A stretch of 64,000 nt of DNA from Symsagittifera roscoffensis (Eukaryota; Xenacoelomorpha; Acoela; Convolutidae). Shown in pieces: positions 1 through 12,000 of this stretch; the first letter of the stretch is position 1; every line of letters begins with the position of its first letter. The notes under the pieces were generated by a model. The model was given only the letters and a program-made list of their open reading frames with translations, had not been told where the DNA came from and did no database searches. A program made the translations under genes and the position numbers. The stretch spans positions 5,622,647-5,686,646 of the forward strand of contig NC_087067.1 in the NCBI RefSeq assembly GCF_963678635.1. Direction: 5' to 3'.

Positions 1-1641
1 TTTTGCCTATTTACCAGTTTTCCTCTTGTTGAGGGCTGTCTTGTTCCAGGTTGCTAATGAAATGTTCTCTACTAACAATTCTACAAGGAAATCCTCCAAT
101 AGTCCACTCCCAATTGCTCAAATCCGAAGTATGAAATGGTAAGAAGTAAGAAAGAAGGTTCATCTTCCACTAAATAACCTGTAGGTGAGTTTTTGGTCTT
201 CTGTTTGGTTGCGGTTCACTATTCTGCTTTAGGCCTTCTTTCTTCTTTGCCTGACATGATCTAGTAGCTTTTTTCAAAAAAGTTGTTGTGTTTGATGTAG
301 AAGAAGAGGGAACCATTGCTACTTCAGCCTGCGTTTTTGGTCTAGGTTTCCTCCTTTGGAACGAGTGAGCGCCTGCTGGGAAACTTTGGTTAAAACAGGG
401 TAAGGTAAGTTTTCTTTAATTGTCCGGAACATCTGTCCGTCGAATTTTAACCAGGCGATGTCAGATTTTCTCAAGATTTAATCATTCGCCAGTTTGAGAT
501 TCGGATGAACTATTAGTTTTGTCCCCATTTTTGCAGTAAAATTGTTCTCCGTATTTTCTTTCAGAAACTTTTCGGAAAAAATTATCTTTCTTTGCAGCGC
601 CTTTCAACTCATGTCTCTGGTTTTTGGATAAGGTCTTCTTTGTTGGAGAGGAGGAATGGTCCGATTCCTAGCCCTTTTCCGACAGATCGTGGATCTTATT
701 GTCTACCAAGAAATCCAGGTGCCCGTCTTCGATTTTGTCGTCCGCCCCCTAGTTCTTCACTCGAACATCTGATAAGATAGATTTTCTTTGATGTTTACAA
801 TGAATTGGAACTTTATCAGCTTATGTTTTCCATAAAGTATTCGGTTTTCTGCTATAGTGTTTCTCGAAAACGTTGCAGTTGATCGATGATTGAAATAGGT
901 TCCAATTTTTTGTTTAATCCCTTTTTGAAAAATGCAGGGGAATACAATTAGAAGAGCAAAATTTTGAGCGGCTATGGTTCAAACAACAATTTTTAAGGAT
1001 GAACTAACAATTTGCAATAATGAGCTGATAAGTTTATGAATTAAGATTGCATCATTGGAAAGTTACGAATTTTGGCCAATCAGATTGGTACTATTTACCA
1101 GATGAGTAGTTAAATCCGGCGGGTTTGAAAATACATCTCTTATCTTCCTTACAGGCGCTACTACACATTCTTTGTCAAAATTGGAATTTGGGGTGGTTTT
1201 CCGATTGGAATTCTGGAAGTAAGGTCGGTAAAGCCCAAGTCTTTTCACGCTAGATGTTTCACTGTTACATTAAAAGGGAGTAGTCTGTCCATACAGCGTG
1301 TCAGTTGGCTGTGGTTTGTTTTATTTCCCCCGATTATTTAATAATGCTGATAACAGAGCTTCATGCTCTGTGGTAACTTCGAAGTCCGATCCCTATAATT
1401 AATTTTTATAAATTGTCACTGCCCATACTACTCCTAAGAGCTCTAATTCGTTCGTTGAATATTTTGCGTCATGAGTGTTTCAAAGTATACATGCAAATGC
1501 GACTGTTTTCCAATCACTCCCATGGAGTTGTTCTAGGGACGCACCGAGACCACTGTGAGAGGCGTCTGTTTTTACTCTTGGTTTGTACTTTACTATTTTT
1601 CACTAGTTTCACAATTTCATATGCTAGAATGACATTTTTGG

Positions 1642-1872
1642 CTAGTCGAATTGTCTAGAGTAAGTTAGCTGTAAGCATTTTTCATTTTTTTTGGTGAACC
1701 AAACATCTCCTTCGGAAACTTCAGCACTTTTCGCGGCTACATTGTCTACTAATTCTTGTATATTTGGCATCTGATTTAAGAATTTTGAATCGAGAGCCAA
1801 TTCAAAAGATTTGTCCTTCATGCAGGTTATGACGATAGAACTTACAAAATGATACTTCTCACAGGTTTCCAT
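1642..1872 (-). pseudogene. Reverse transcriptase fragment of decayed Ty3 element
   Basis: The minus-strand frame contains KYHFVSSIVITCMKDKSFEL and then MPNIQELVDNVA, aligned with the fingers region of the 29-36 kb element (YFVSSIVITVKKDGS and MPNSEELMD). It stops before the catalytic aspartates. A matching RNase H piece with DASHSGLGASLEQL follows at 1,490-1,575. Confidence 0.75.
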
Positions 1873-2636
1873 TTTCCTTATTAGTCTTTGTAATACTGTT
1901 TCACTGCCGAAAAAATGTTAAGGAACTCTTCTCAACTTTAGCTGTATTGGTCTTAGGGGGCTGTGGAAATGTGTATATTTTGATTGGTTTTTTTCCCGAT
2001 TCATTCGAATAAGTTTTTGAAGTTGGGCGCGATATTATTTACATCTTGGTTAACAATTTCTATATTTTTTACTGGTAAGTTTGATTTACGCTTGCTTGAT
2101 ATCAAATCCGATTTCAGGTACGGGAAGGCCGTCTGTGTTACTTCTATGCCCGCCTTCGGAAGATTATCGTTTTTCTAATAAAGAATGGTGCGTATTCGTG
2201 AGCCCATCCGTTGGATCTTAACGAAAGCTCTATCTTTCCAATTATTTTTATCGCGTCAACTGTAAAACCGCAGTAGAGGTCCTTTGTTGCTTGATCGACT
2301 AGTAGTAGGGATCCCTTAGTTTCAGTTTGTGGATTACGTTCTTCTTTGGGAAATTAATTGGGCTGGTCCAGTCGATTTGACTTTTCATCATATTAGGTTC
2401 TCCTTTCCTAAACCAATGCTCAACAATTTCTTCAATTATTTTCCGTCAAAACTAAAAAACGTGGTTTCATTTAAACTGAATAGTCGTCATTGTCGCTTAT
2501 TTCAGCTTCTGTCGGTGCGTTGATAACTTTTTCACATTATCTACAGAATTTTGTCCCGATTGCTGAATTGGAGACTGTACATCATTTTTCCAAAAGTAAA
2601 GTTATCGACAATTTTCACAATTTTTCTTTTAGATAT

Positions 2637-2678
2637 ACAGTTTTTTGTAAAATGGCTCTTGAAGTTACAAGCTCTACA
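2637..2678 (-). pseudogene. Gag zinc knuckle of decayed Ty3 element
   Basis: One frame on the minus strand reads CRACNFKSHFTKNC, a perfect C-x2-C-x4-H-x4-C retroviral-type zinc knuckle, next to the Gag capsid remnant. It confirms the Gag assignment of the neighbouring minus-strand frame. Confidence 0.75.
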
Positions 2679-3479
2679 ATGTGAGTCTTTTGCTGGACAT
2701 AATGCGAGTTGTCATTCCGTAAACTTACCGCCACACTCCACACAGAGTTTTCCCTTTCTACATGCAAAATTGGTTCTCGTTTTGTTTTTGAACTCCGATG
2801 AAAATTTTAATGATAACTCTGCGCTTTTGAGGTGTTGGTCATTTTAAGGTGATTAGATTCCGCTTTCTCGTCTAACAGGGCTAAATTTAGTGCGTCCTAC
2901 GTTGGGAGTGCTTCCTTTAACAATATCATGCATTCTCATATTGTTGGTGAATACGTCACCAACCCAATCTTCTTCTCCGCTGGATGAATCAAACTTTTTG
3001 GCCATTTCCGCAAGTGCTCCCAAGAATTGTTTCAGACTCTCTCGATCTCTTTGGCTTCTTTTCAACAGCTTGTGAAGTTTAAAGATGGTGTTTGGTTTTC
3101 TAATGAAAGCGAGGTTTGAGTATTCCCAAAACTTTTGATAATTAGTCCGAAGGACTTTCTTTTAGCGAATTTCTGGGCAAAGATTCTTTTGCCTTCGGGT
3201 CCCAAAGAGAAAAAAAGCATGGATCTGATCTTTTTGTCCATTTCCTCTTGTATCATGCCGCCAAACAATTTTAGCTCTGCTTTGATTAATGCGATTTCTT
3301 CGTCTACCTATCTTCGTGTTTCCTCGAGATTCCTGGCAAGTCTTGCTTCTTTGTCTTGTGTCTTTTCTATTTCTGGGGTTTCTTCGCATACAGCTGGAGT
3401 TGCTATTTTTCGATCCAAAGGATTGATAAAATTGCCGGTTTCTACGTTTTATTCGGCTATCGATGCCAATTGAAACATG

Positions 3480-5380
3480 TCACTCCAATCTTCCCAGGGG
3501 ATAGGGGGGTCGATGGTGTGACTTTGCCAGATTCATTGCATGACTACGCCATATTAAAATATTAAAACACAAAACCCCGTTAAAACTCTAACTTGATTAA
3601 CAAAAATAGAAAGGATGCGGAATTAAAGCTATTTTGAAAAAGTCCTATAAAATATGTACAATGAGCGTACGGTTTCACTCTGAAGTAGTGTGTTTGCTTC
3701 AAGGTCATGGTGAAAATTACAAAGAGGAATCAAACTGCAGAACTACGTTAACCAGAGCAATAACTTCAATCCACACTAGCTGCCTAAATCGATCTGCTGA
3801 AGCTTGTGGTAGCTTAACAGTTAGACTATAAATAAAATGTCTATGGATAATTCAACTCTGACAAAAAACTTTTGCATAAATTTATAAATCAGTATTATCT
3901 ATCATTTATATATCTTAAAATTATTTTTGCATAAAATATTTATCAGTAGTTCCAACTGCTAAAACTATAAAAAAGTATGAAATTAAAGTAAAAGTTCATT
4001 TGAAAAAGATACTTTTTTGTTGAATGAAACAAAAACTAATTGAAAATTGCAAAAAAAACATCATTTAAATTATTTCTGCAGACTCAAAACTTGCTTCCAA
4101 AAACTCCAATTTCAAGGAACCAGTTTCGAGGAACAAACCAATTTCAAGGAACAGCACAGCTTAGAGGTGGTGCCTGGAAAATAGGCCATTATCATTTAAA
4201 GACTCAAAATTTAAGAAATGCTAAATCCTGAAAATATCATTTAACCTGCACTATATATTGTGCAATCAAATAAAAAACTAGACTGACGAAAAATTACAAA
4301 ATGCTGAAACATGAGCACTTCAAAACAGTTCGAATTCTTTTCGATTTTTTTTATCGAAAACTTCTGAGAAGTTAATTTTGAAATTTTAAAGTTTTTTTTT
4401 CATTAATTTGGCCAGCTTCAAAAATATTGTAGATAAAAAGTCATCGGCAGTTAAATCGACAGAATTAAAACCGACGCTAAATTAGCCGAGAGGACTAAGG
4501 TATGTGTTAACTGATAATTTTTTTACTCAAGCTCATAAATAAAGTTTCAAATAATTTTCTTTATACACAAGTAAAATGAGAAAACATGAAGATATAATAG
4601 GTTTTCAAAACCAAATAATTAATTTAATTTTGGTTACAAATGATTTTTTTGCAGATTAAAATTGTTTCACATGCTTTTACATACAACACTTTTTTTTAGC
4701 ACCAAGTAGCACTACAACTTGTAAAGTCCAAATAATAAACACATTTGAACAACTTTTTTGAATTTTCATTTGTAAAAGGAAAATTCATTCTTCGGCTCCA
4801 TTGATTTTTTCACCGCTATTAACTCCATCATAAAACTTTTTCGCCCGACAAAATTCGACTTATTTTTCATGCATTTTTTTGGCGACACATTTTGTAAAGT
4901 CTAAAAAATTTTGATACCTGACCTTGAAATCAAAAGATTTTTCACCTGCTATCAATTTCATGAAAAAATTAAGGTTTGAATTTCTGATTATTTTGGCCGA
5001 TGAGGCATAATTAAGGCGTCCTTATTATCAGTTTTCTATTTACTTGTTGCAGGAGCGACAAACTAAGTCGGCTCAGAAATCATGCCAAATCATAGAATGA
5101 TGCGCTCTTTAAAGATTTAGTTATGATACTGGAAGCGTAGCGCGGAATACTTTTGAGATTTGAATTATCCCGCACTCAAAACGAGTTTAAAATGATTTGC
5201 GGCAGGCTAATTGGTCTATTGGTTTCCTTTTAATTTCAAGTATTAACATTTTTTCCACCTCATGTGGAAAAGACGATGAGCAAATAATTCAATTCTAAGA
5301 TTTTTTCAAAAAGTCTTCTTGTTCCGATTTTTAAAGATAGGATGGAATATTTGGGCTCGGATAACTCTGAAAATAAAAAC
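3480..5380. other. Non-coding, no recognised feature
   Basis: AT-rich DNA between the decayed element and the 3' flank of gene 1. I see no conserved coding frame, no clear terminal repeats and no RNA-like motif. Confidence 0.5.
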
Positions 5381-5426
5381 TCCGTTCGAAAACGACTAGT
5401 TAAAAAGCTAGTCGTTTTCGAACGGA
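5381..5426. repeat. Perfect 19-bp inverted repeat
   Basis: TCCGTTCGAAAACGACTAG (5,381-5,399) is followed by an 8-base spacer and its exact reverse complement (5,408-5,426). A/T runs extend the pairing past one mismatch. It lies about 400 bases beyond the gene 1 stop. It may be a short snap-back element; a bacterial terminator reading does not apply here. Confidence 0.7.
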
Positions 5427-5781
5427 TTTTTTTTTCATCTGAAAAATATATGCGCCCTGAACTCAAATAATGACAATTTAGGACTAAAACGCGCGATTCG
5501 ATTCATGCTATTAAGAAGCGAATGCGGCGATTTAATCTATCTCAGAAGTCGTTCCAAACTGGCTTGAGGAAAGCAATTTGGATCTACTAGTGCGTTGCTA
5601 GACGCTAGACGCTACTTACATCATTTTGTATTTTATAGATTGTAAGGTAAGCTTTGCAACAAAAAACTGAAAAAAAACTGAAAGTTGATCAACTTTTAAA
5701 CTTTTAAAAGATTAATTAATCGCAGGACCTTAAAGGGTTGTCGAAATATCCATGGGTTTGCCCCGATACGAGCAGTCTTGC

Positions 5782-5792
5782 TTTAATTTAAT
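5782..5792 (-). promoter_or_regulatory. Possible poly(A) signal of gene 1
   Basis: Two overlapping ATTAAA hexamers on the minus strand start about 40 bases after the stop codon. ATTAAA is the commonest variant of the AATAAA signal. In DNA this AT-rich the match could be chance. Confidence 0.3.
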
Positions 5793-5828
5793 TTTTGTTA
5801 TTCTATTTGTGAGACGCTTGAAATCAGT

Positions 5829-6032
5829 TCATTCGTCTTGTTGCAAAATTTTTCGGTTGAAGTGGAGCATTTCTTCAACCAGTTGCATGAACAATTTTGA
5901 ATCAGTCATGTTTGAAGTGTGAAAAGACGACACTGCGAAAGTGATTGAATCTGATTGAATATTGTAGCAAACGCCAGTGCAGTCGGGAGAAATGGGCCCG
6001 AACACCAAGAAGCAGTCGTCGTCCGACGGAAC
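5829..6032 (-). CDS. Gene 1 exon 13 (C-terminus and stop)
   Basis: The acceptor is TTTCAG|; the exon encodes 67 residues and a TGA at 5,829-5,831. It carries [17 protein letters not shown], the family FGPVVPDGYGVCYN segment. Leu occupies the position of mouse CrAT Met564, the residue that closes the acyl tunnel. The end is ILQQDE, without a PTS1 tripeptide. Confidence 0.9.
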   Translation of the reverse strand, partial: VPSDDDCFLVFGPISPDCTGVCYNIQSDSITFAVSSFHTSNMTDSKLFMQLVEEMLHFNRKILQQDE

Positions 6033-9000
6033 CTGAAATTATTCGAATCCTTTGGTGGCCATAGTTTTTTCTGAAGTTTATGACCATATTTTTTTTTCAT
6101 ATTATTAGCATGATAATGTTTGGTTGCTAGCTTAGCTGTTAGGAAATCTTTAGACTCCGATGGCCTTGTAGTTGCCCGAAAAAGGTACTGACCTGACTAG
6201 TAGACAGCAATATCTCTGAGAAGTAATCGTGAAACTGTTCCTTGAATAGCTGTGGTTGTTTGAGAGTGGGATCCTGACTGGCTAATTCTCTGTGTGCCAG
6301 CTTCAGTCCCAGCAGGTGTCTGTCTACTCCCTCCATTTTCATCACTTCCCTCGTGTACTGAGAGTGGGCTCTGATAGCACTTTTTAGGAGGGGCTGTAGA
6401 CTTGGATCCTCAAAAAAGTACTGGCGATGTTAAAATCTTTTTAGTTGTTTGGCGCGGTGTATAAATTACTCGAATTTAGAGCTCTAAATGCGTTTTGGGC
6501 AGTTGTGAGAGTGAACCTTCAAACAATTAAAATCGAGTATTTTAAACGCCGCGCCAAACAACTAATCATATGTTAAATGAGTTGGCGTAGGATCCAAAAA
6601 TGGTATCTGTGGTGTGGGGAGGCGGGGGGTGGGGGGGGGGGGGACGGTCCTCAGGGATTCGACCCCCTGCTGGCCCAAAGGGTCCCCCCTTTGTACTATT
6701 TTGATTTTGAGATATCCATTTTTGGTGACGGAACCTAAAATTTTTATAAAGGCTCCTACGGCGCCAATATATACTAATTTTGAGGGGGGGTGGCGCCGAA
6801 AAAACGCGATTTTTTGGTCAAAACTTTCCAAAAAGTGCCTAAAAACGCCTTGTTTGGACTGTTTTTTCAAATTTTGCCTGCGGCGCAGAAAATTTGGCCC
6901 AAACAGGTAGTAAACCGTGCTTAAAGAGAGCTCGAAAAAGTCGACCTATAAAAAAGGTCGACAAAATTTTCGATAATTTTTGAAAATCCGCACCCCTCCC
7001 TCGAGAAAATCCTAGATCCGCCCCTGGGTGTGGGGGATGTTTTTTTGATCTAAGTACACACAATTATAAGGTGAAAAAAATATATATTGAATTAATTTTT
7101 AATGCATTTTGTGAAAAATGATGTTCAAAGGCTCAACTCTGTTGAAGTCGTAATTATTGCTTATGGAAGATCTCACGAATTTTACGCATCTCACGAAAAT
7201 TTTTGCGACAATTTTAAAAAAATAAAAACCCAAAAACAATTTTTTGTCTATTTTTTTTGCAATTATGACGAGGGTCGAACTTTCTGGCTTGTTGAACAGC
7301 AACCGGGTATGCTTTTATTTTTTTTTCAATTTACTTGAGCAGAGGCGCGTTTAAATTTGAAAAATTTAAAAGCTGTTTTTGTGAAGGTGCAACAAAACTA
7401 AATTCATACTGATTGAAACACCTGGATGAATCAATTTAGTCAGTAGAGCTAATATTATACTCGAAATTTTTCTTATTCTGCACAATTTATTCCGCCCTTC
7501 TTATTCCTCTGTCAAAATATGAAAAGAGCCTTGAAAGGCTATAATCTGATTCTTTGCATGCAAGGCAATCGCACAAAACTCACTTAAAAAGGATGGGTTG
7601 AAAAAATCCCGAGTGAAATCAGTACAAAATCCGAGAAAAATCTGTCAACCAATCAGAATTCAAAGTTCAAAAAATTCAGTTCTGAAAAATTTGAAGGATG
7701 TTTGATTATTTGAGAATTATAGCTCATTTGTTCATTCCGTTAAGAGAATATTCCTCCAAGAGGGGAATAGTTGAAGAGATTTAGATCATTTTATTCTAAC
7801 TGTGTTGTCCGTCTTTGCAGCAGCTCTGCACAGCTGTAGGGCTTCATTGGTGGCTGATCTGATGGTTTCTGTTCGACCCCACCTGTAGCTTTTCAATGAT
7901 CCACTCTCGTAAGTGGGAACCAACAGCTGCTGACTCGCTTCTACATCTAACAGATTCTGCCGATATCTAGATTAAAAAATGGACATAAAAAATTGAACAC
8001 CCAAAATTGACCAATTAGACTTATTATTCCATTACATATTTTGAAAAAAAAAAGTGTTTACCCCTAAGTAAAAATAGTCAATTTCGATTGGTTGAACTTT
8101 GAAAAGACGAATCAAATTAACATTCATATCCACAAATCACTTTAGGGTGACGGATGTTAACTTGAGCCAAAAAAAATCAAAATCAAGACAGAAAAAGACG
8201 AAATTAAACAATTTAAAAATCTGAAAGAATGGAAACTCCGTGAAGAAGAAATTTTGAGCGCAAAACTACTCACACTGACAAAAATGAATTAGGATCATTT
8301 TTAGTTAAATAAATGTTTTAAGATTTATTTGAGATCGGAATTAGTAAAAGAAAATTACGAAGAATAAATAGAAGTTAAGAATGATTTGGATCAATTTTAA
8401 ATCGATGTAAAATGATCTTAAATCCCAGCTAAAAAATCGATCCAAATCGATTTTAAATCGATTTAGATCAACTTTTTAGCTGGAATTTAAGACCAGCTTA
8501 CATCGATATAAATCGACTTAAACCCATTTTTCTTCAGTCTCAACTTGTTTCGGTTTAAAACGGATTTGAATCGACTTACGTCAATTTTTTCATTCGAAAA
8601 TCATCAGTTTTCAAATTGTGTTGGATTCAGTCAATGCCCATCATTTTAAATTTTAAATCCATAGCGTATGCAGTAGCATAATACAAAGACGAAATTATTT
8701 TTTATATGTTGATAACATTTTATGATTTCATTGCATATTTTTGAGTTCTTATATTGACCATTTTCTTAATTTTTCTACAAAATTTTCTGCTCAAAATTTT
8801 ATTTTCTGGGACCGTTTTCTTTAGCTTTACAATATTTAGCACGTTTCTTTTTATTTTAAATATCAAGCAAAAGACTTCAATTGTTTTCTAATATCATGTT
8901 TTTTCGTCACTTAAACTTTTCTGCTCAGAGGTCTTTTAAAAAGCATTTACATAGATTTTAGTGAGATTCAGATGGATAAAAGTGAGACTTAGAAAGATTT

Positions 9001-12000
9001 TAGGGAGTCAAAAACCCATCCAAATCGATTTAAATAGATTTTTTAGACACTTATATTGATCCAAATTTTTCAAGAAAGATCTAATTAGATTGATTTAAAA
9101 TCCATTTCAGTTCCTGAAATGTTCATTGTTGATCGATATAAATTTTTTCGCAAGATTGCCGTAAAATAAAAGAAGGTGATCATTAGAACGTGATCATTAA
9201 TCATAAATAAAAGAACGTGATCATTAATCGTTTTTAATGGATGCATTATATGGGGCAGACAATTACGACAATTATTAATCAATTATATTTTCTTTCCTTA
9301 AAAGCAAAATATAATCAGTTATCATACAAATTACTCGATTATAATCGATTTTCATCCATCTATTTTTCGTAACAGTTAGAATCGGTTATTTTTTCCCAAT
9401 TTGTTATTTATTTGTTATGCACAAAAAAAATCCATTTTCATCGATTATATTTGATTTAATGTCTTTAGTTTGCCCATGTTGTCTTCTGATTTTGCATCTG
9501 AGCAGCTTTTTTTGTATTTTTTTTCAAAAGCGTCGGTTTATGTGACAAATTGAAAACTCGTTTTTAGCACTTTTTAATTCTTTTTAAACCTATATGTTTT
9601 TTTGTTTTTTGAAGTAAGTTTGTTAATGAGGCAAATTTATTTTGTTGCCCTCGAAATTTTCTTCACGAAGTTCAAAAAATAATAACCTACAGAAAATGAA
9701 AGAATTTACTTTTTTATTTTACTTATATTTTAAGGGACAAAAGAGAGATAATAATCGATTATAATTGATTTTAATTGATTTGAACCGTTTTCTGTATGAA
9801 TTATATTCTATCATAATGGATTACAAAAGAAAGAAATCTCCTGGAAAAAATCACGATTATGATCAATTATAAATCCTTTGAACACCAAACTTTGGTAACT
9901 ATAGTCAATTATAATTGTTCAAAAAAATCAACATGTTAATCGGTTATAATCTTACTTAGGAATAAATTATAGGCGGGTACGTCTCAAATTACTCAAATGA
10001 CAAATACCGACAGCTCATCAGGTAGACAGTAGATAAAATAAGGCAAACATCGAATTGTCTTAATAGTATCGATATAAGAAAATACACATGCGGAAGAACT
10101 ATAAAAGCATTCAGATAAAAATTAAAACGTAAAACAAGACTACTCGTATCAGGGCGAAGCCCTGAATGTTCCGGCTGCCTTTCAAGGTATATGAAGCAGT
10201 AATAACATGAAAAAATTAAAAGTAAAAAAAAAAGAATTTAATATGAAAAAAAAGTGTAAAAAATTTTGAGATTATTTTGTGAGAATCATTCCCCCACAGG
10301 CCATATAAAGAACAAAGTGATAAACTTCGCTACTAGTAGCAAATCAATTATGGTGAATAAGCTTCCTTCAACCAATTTGGAACAATTTCCAAGACTGATT
10401 AAATCTCCGCTTACACGTTTATAGGGCGAAATATATCGCGCGTTAATTGTCCCAAATTGGCCAAAATGCCACTCTTTAAACCGCCATAAATTTACAAAAA
10501 ATGATCACAGGTAAAATATCTTTTCAAATTTAAGCTCAGGACAACAATATCTTTTGAATGATAATAAAAAATGCTGTCAAAAATGGCTTGTTAAAAAGTC
10601 GAATTTTTTCTGAACAAAAAAAACCCACCCTGAGAAAAAATATTCCGTTACTTTCGTATCGAAAGTCGGAACAATAATGCAGCCATAAATTAAATAGAAA
10701 GAAGATTCCCTGCTGCCTATGCGGTGGTTAGTGTTTGGTTTCACCAGCCATTGCAGGTTTCAATAATTCACTATCTATTTATGTGGCAATCAGCGTTTGA
10801 AGCAAAACAGTTCCAGTACAAGATATTGTAAAATGATTTTTAAGCGGATTAACTTAAAAACGCAAACATTAAATTGTGAAATAAAAACTGAGTGATTAAA
10901 AACAAAGAATCTGAATAAACCTAAGAGTTAAATCAATGTAGACTGAGTGCAACATAGTCAGGATCTCGTTAGCTGTTTTCTCCCCTCCCCAATTTGGTAT
11001 ACCTTTTATACCTTTTAACTAATTGTCACCCCGTTAGAGAAGTAGCTCAACGTTTAAGCATATGTGAAATTTGAACATAGTAACGAATCTCTCTTTTGTA
11101 AAAGAGAGAAATAACTAAAAGGATACCATAACAAGACAAGACTGCTACTATCAGGGCGAAGCGCTGAATGTTCCGACTGCCTTTTAAGGTTTATGGAGCA
11201 GTAGTAACATTAAAAAAATAAATGTAATAAAATAAAATGAAAAAATTTTTTTCTAAAATTTGAACTTTTTTTATGAGATCATACCCCCACGCGCCATATA
11301 AAATACAAAAGAATAAATTTCGTTCATTGTAACAAATCAACTATGGCAAATAAGCGTCTTTCAACCAATTTGGAACAATAATGCAGCCATAAATTAAATA
11401 GAAAGAAGATTCCCTGCTGCCTATGCGGTGGTTAGTGTTTGGTTTCACCAGCCATTGCAGGTTTCAATAATTCACTATCTATTTATGTGGCAATCAGCGT
11501 TTGAAGCAAAACAGTTCCAGTACAAGATATTGTAAAATGATTTTTAAGCGGATTAACTTAAAAACGCAAACATTAAATTGTGAAATAAAAACTGAGTGAT
11601 TAAAAACAAAGAATCTGAATAAACCTAAGAGTTAAATCAATGTAGACTGAGTGCAACATAGTCAGGATCTCGTTAGCTGTTTTCTCCCCTCCCCAATTTG
11701 GTATACCTTTTATACCTTTTAACTAATTGTCACCCCGTTAGAGAAGTAGCTCAACGTTTAAGCATATGTGAAATTTGAACATAGTAACGAATCTCTCTTT
11801 TGTAAAAGAGAGAAATAACTAAAAGGATACCATAACAAGACAAGACTGCTACTATCAGGGCGAAGCGCTGAATGTTCCGACTGCCTTTTAAGGTTTATGG
11901 AGCAGTAGTAACATTAAAAAAATAAATGTAATAAAATAAAATGAAAAAATTTTTTTCTAAAATTTGAACTTTTTTTATGAGATCATACCCCCACGCGCCA

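Larger units (their letters stand above)
600..3470 (-). mobile_element. Decayed Ty3/gypsy element, gag to integrase fragments
   Basis: On the minus strand, in order from 3,470 downward, short pieces resemble the proteins of the intact-looking element at 29-36 kb. They are a Gag capsid piece (2,853-3,060; ESLKQFLGALAEMAKKF), a CCHC zinc knuckle (2,637-2,678), a protease/flap piece (about 2,130-2,330), an RT piece (1,642-1,872), an RNase H piece (1,400-1,575) and possibly the integrase N-terminal region (about 680-770). Frames change between pieces and stops are frequent. The RT palm between 1,575 and 1,640 is missing. No LTRs were recognised. This is the oldest of three members of the family here. 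Confidence 0.75.

Noticed and set aside
5381-5440. Hairpin followed by a T run, resembling an intrinsic bacterial terminator
   Set aside because: The window is clearly eukaryotic and the structure is 400 bases beyond a Pol II gene. Kept only as an inverted repeat.
6614-6910. 98-codon plus-strand and 102-codon minus-strand frames
   Set aside because: Both lie inside the hAT-like non-autonomous element, whose GC-rich ends and homopolymers lack stops. Neither resembles a transposase.
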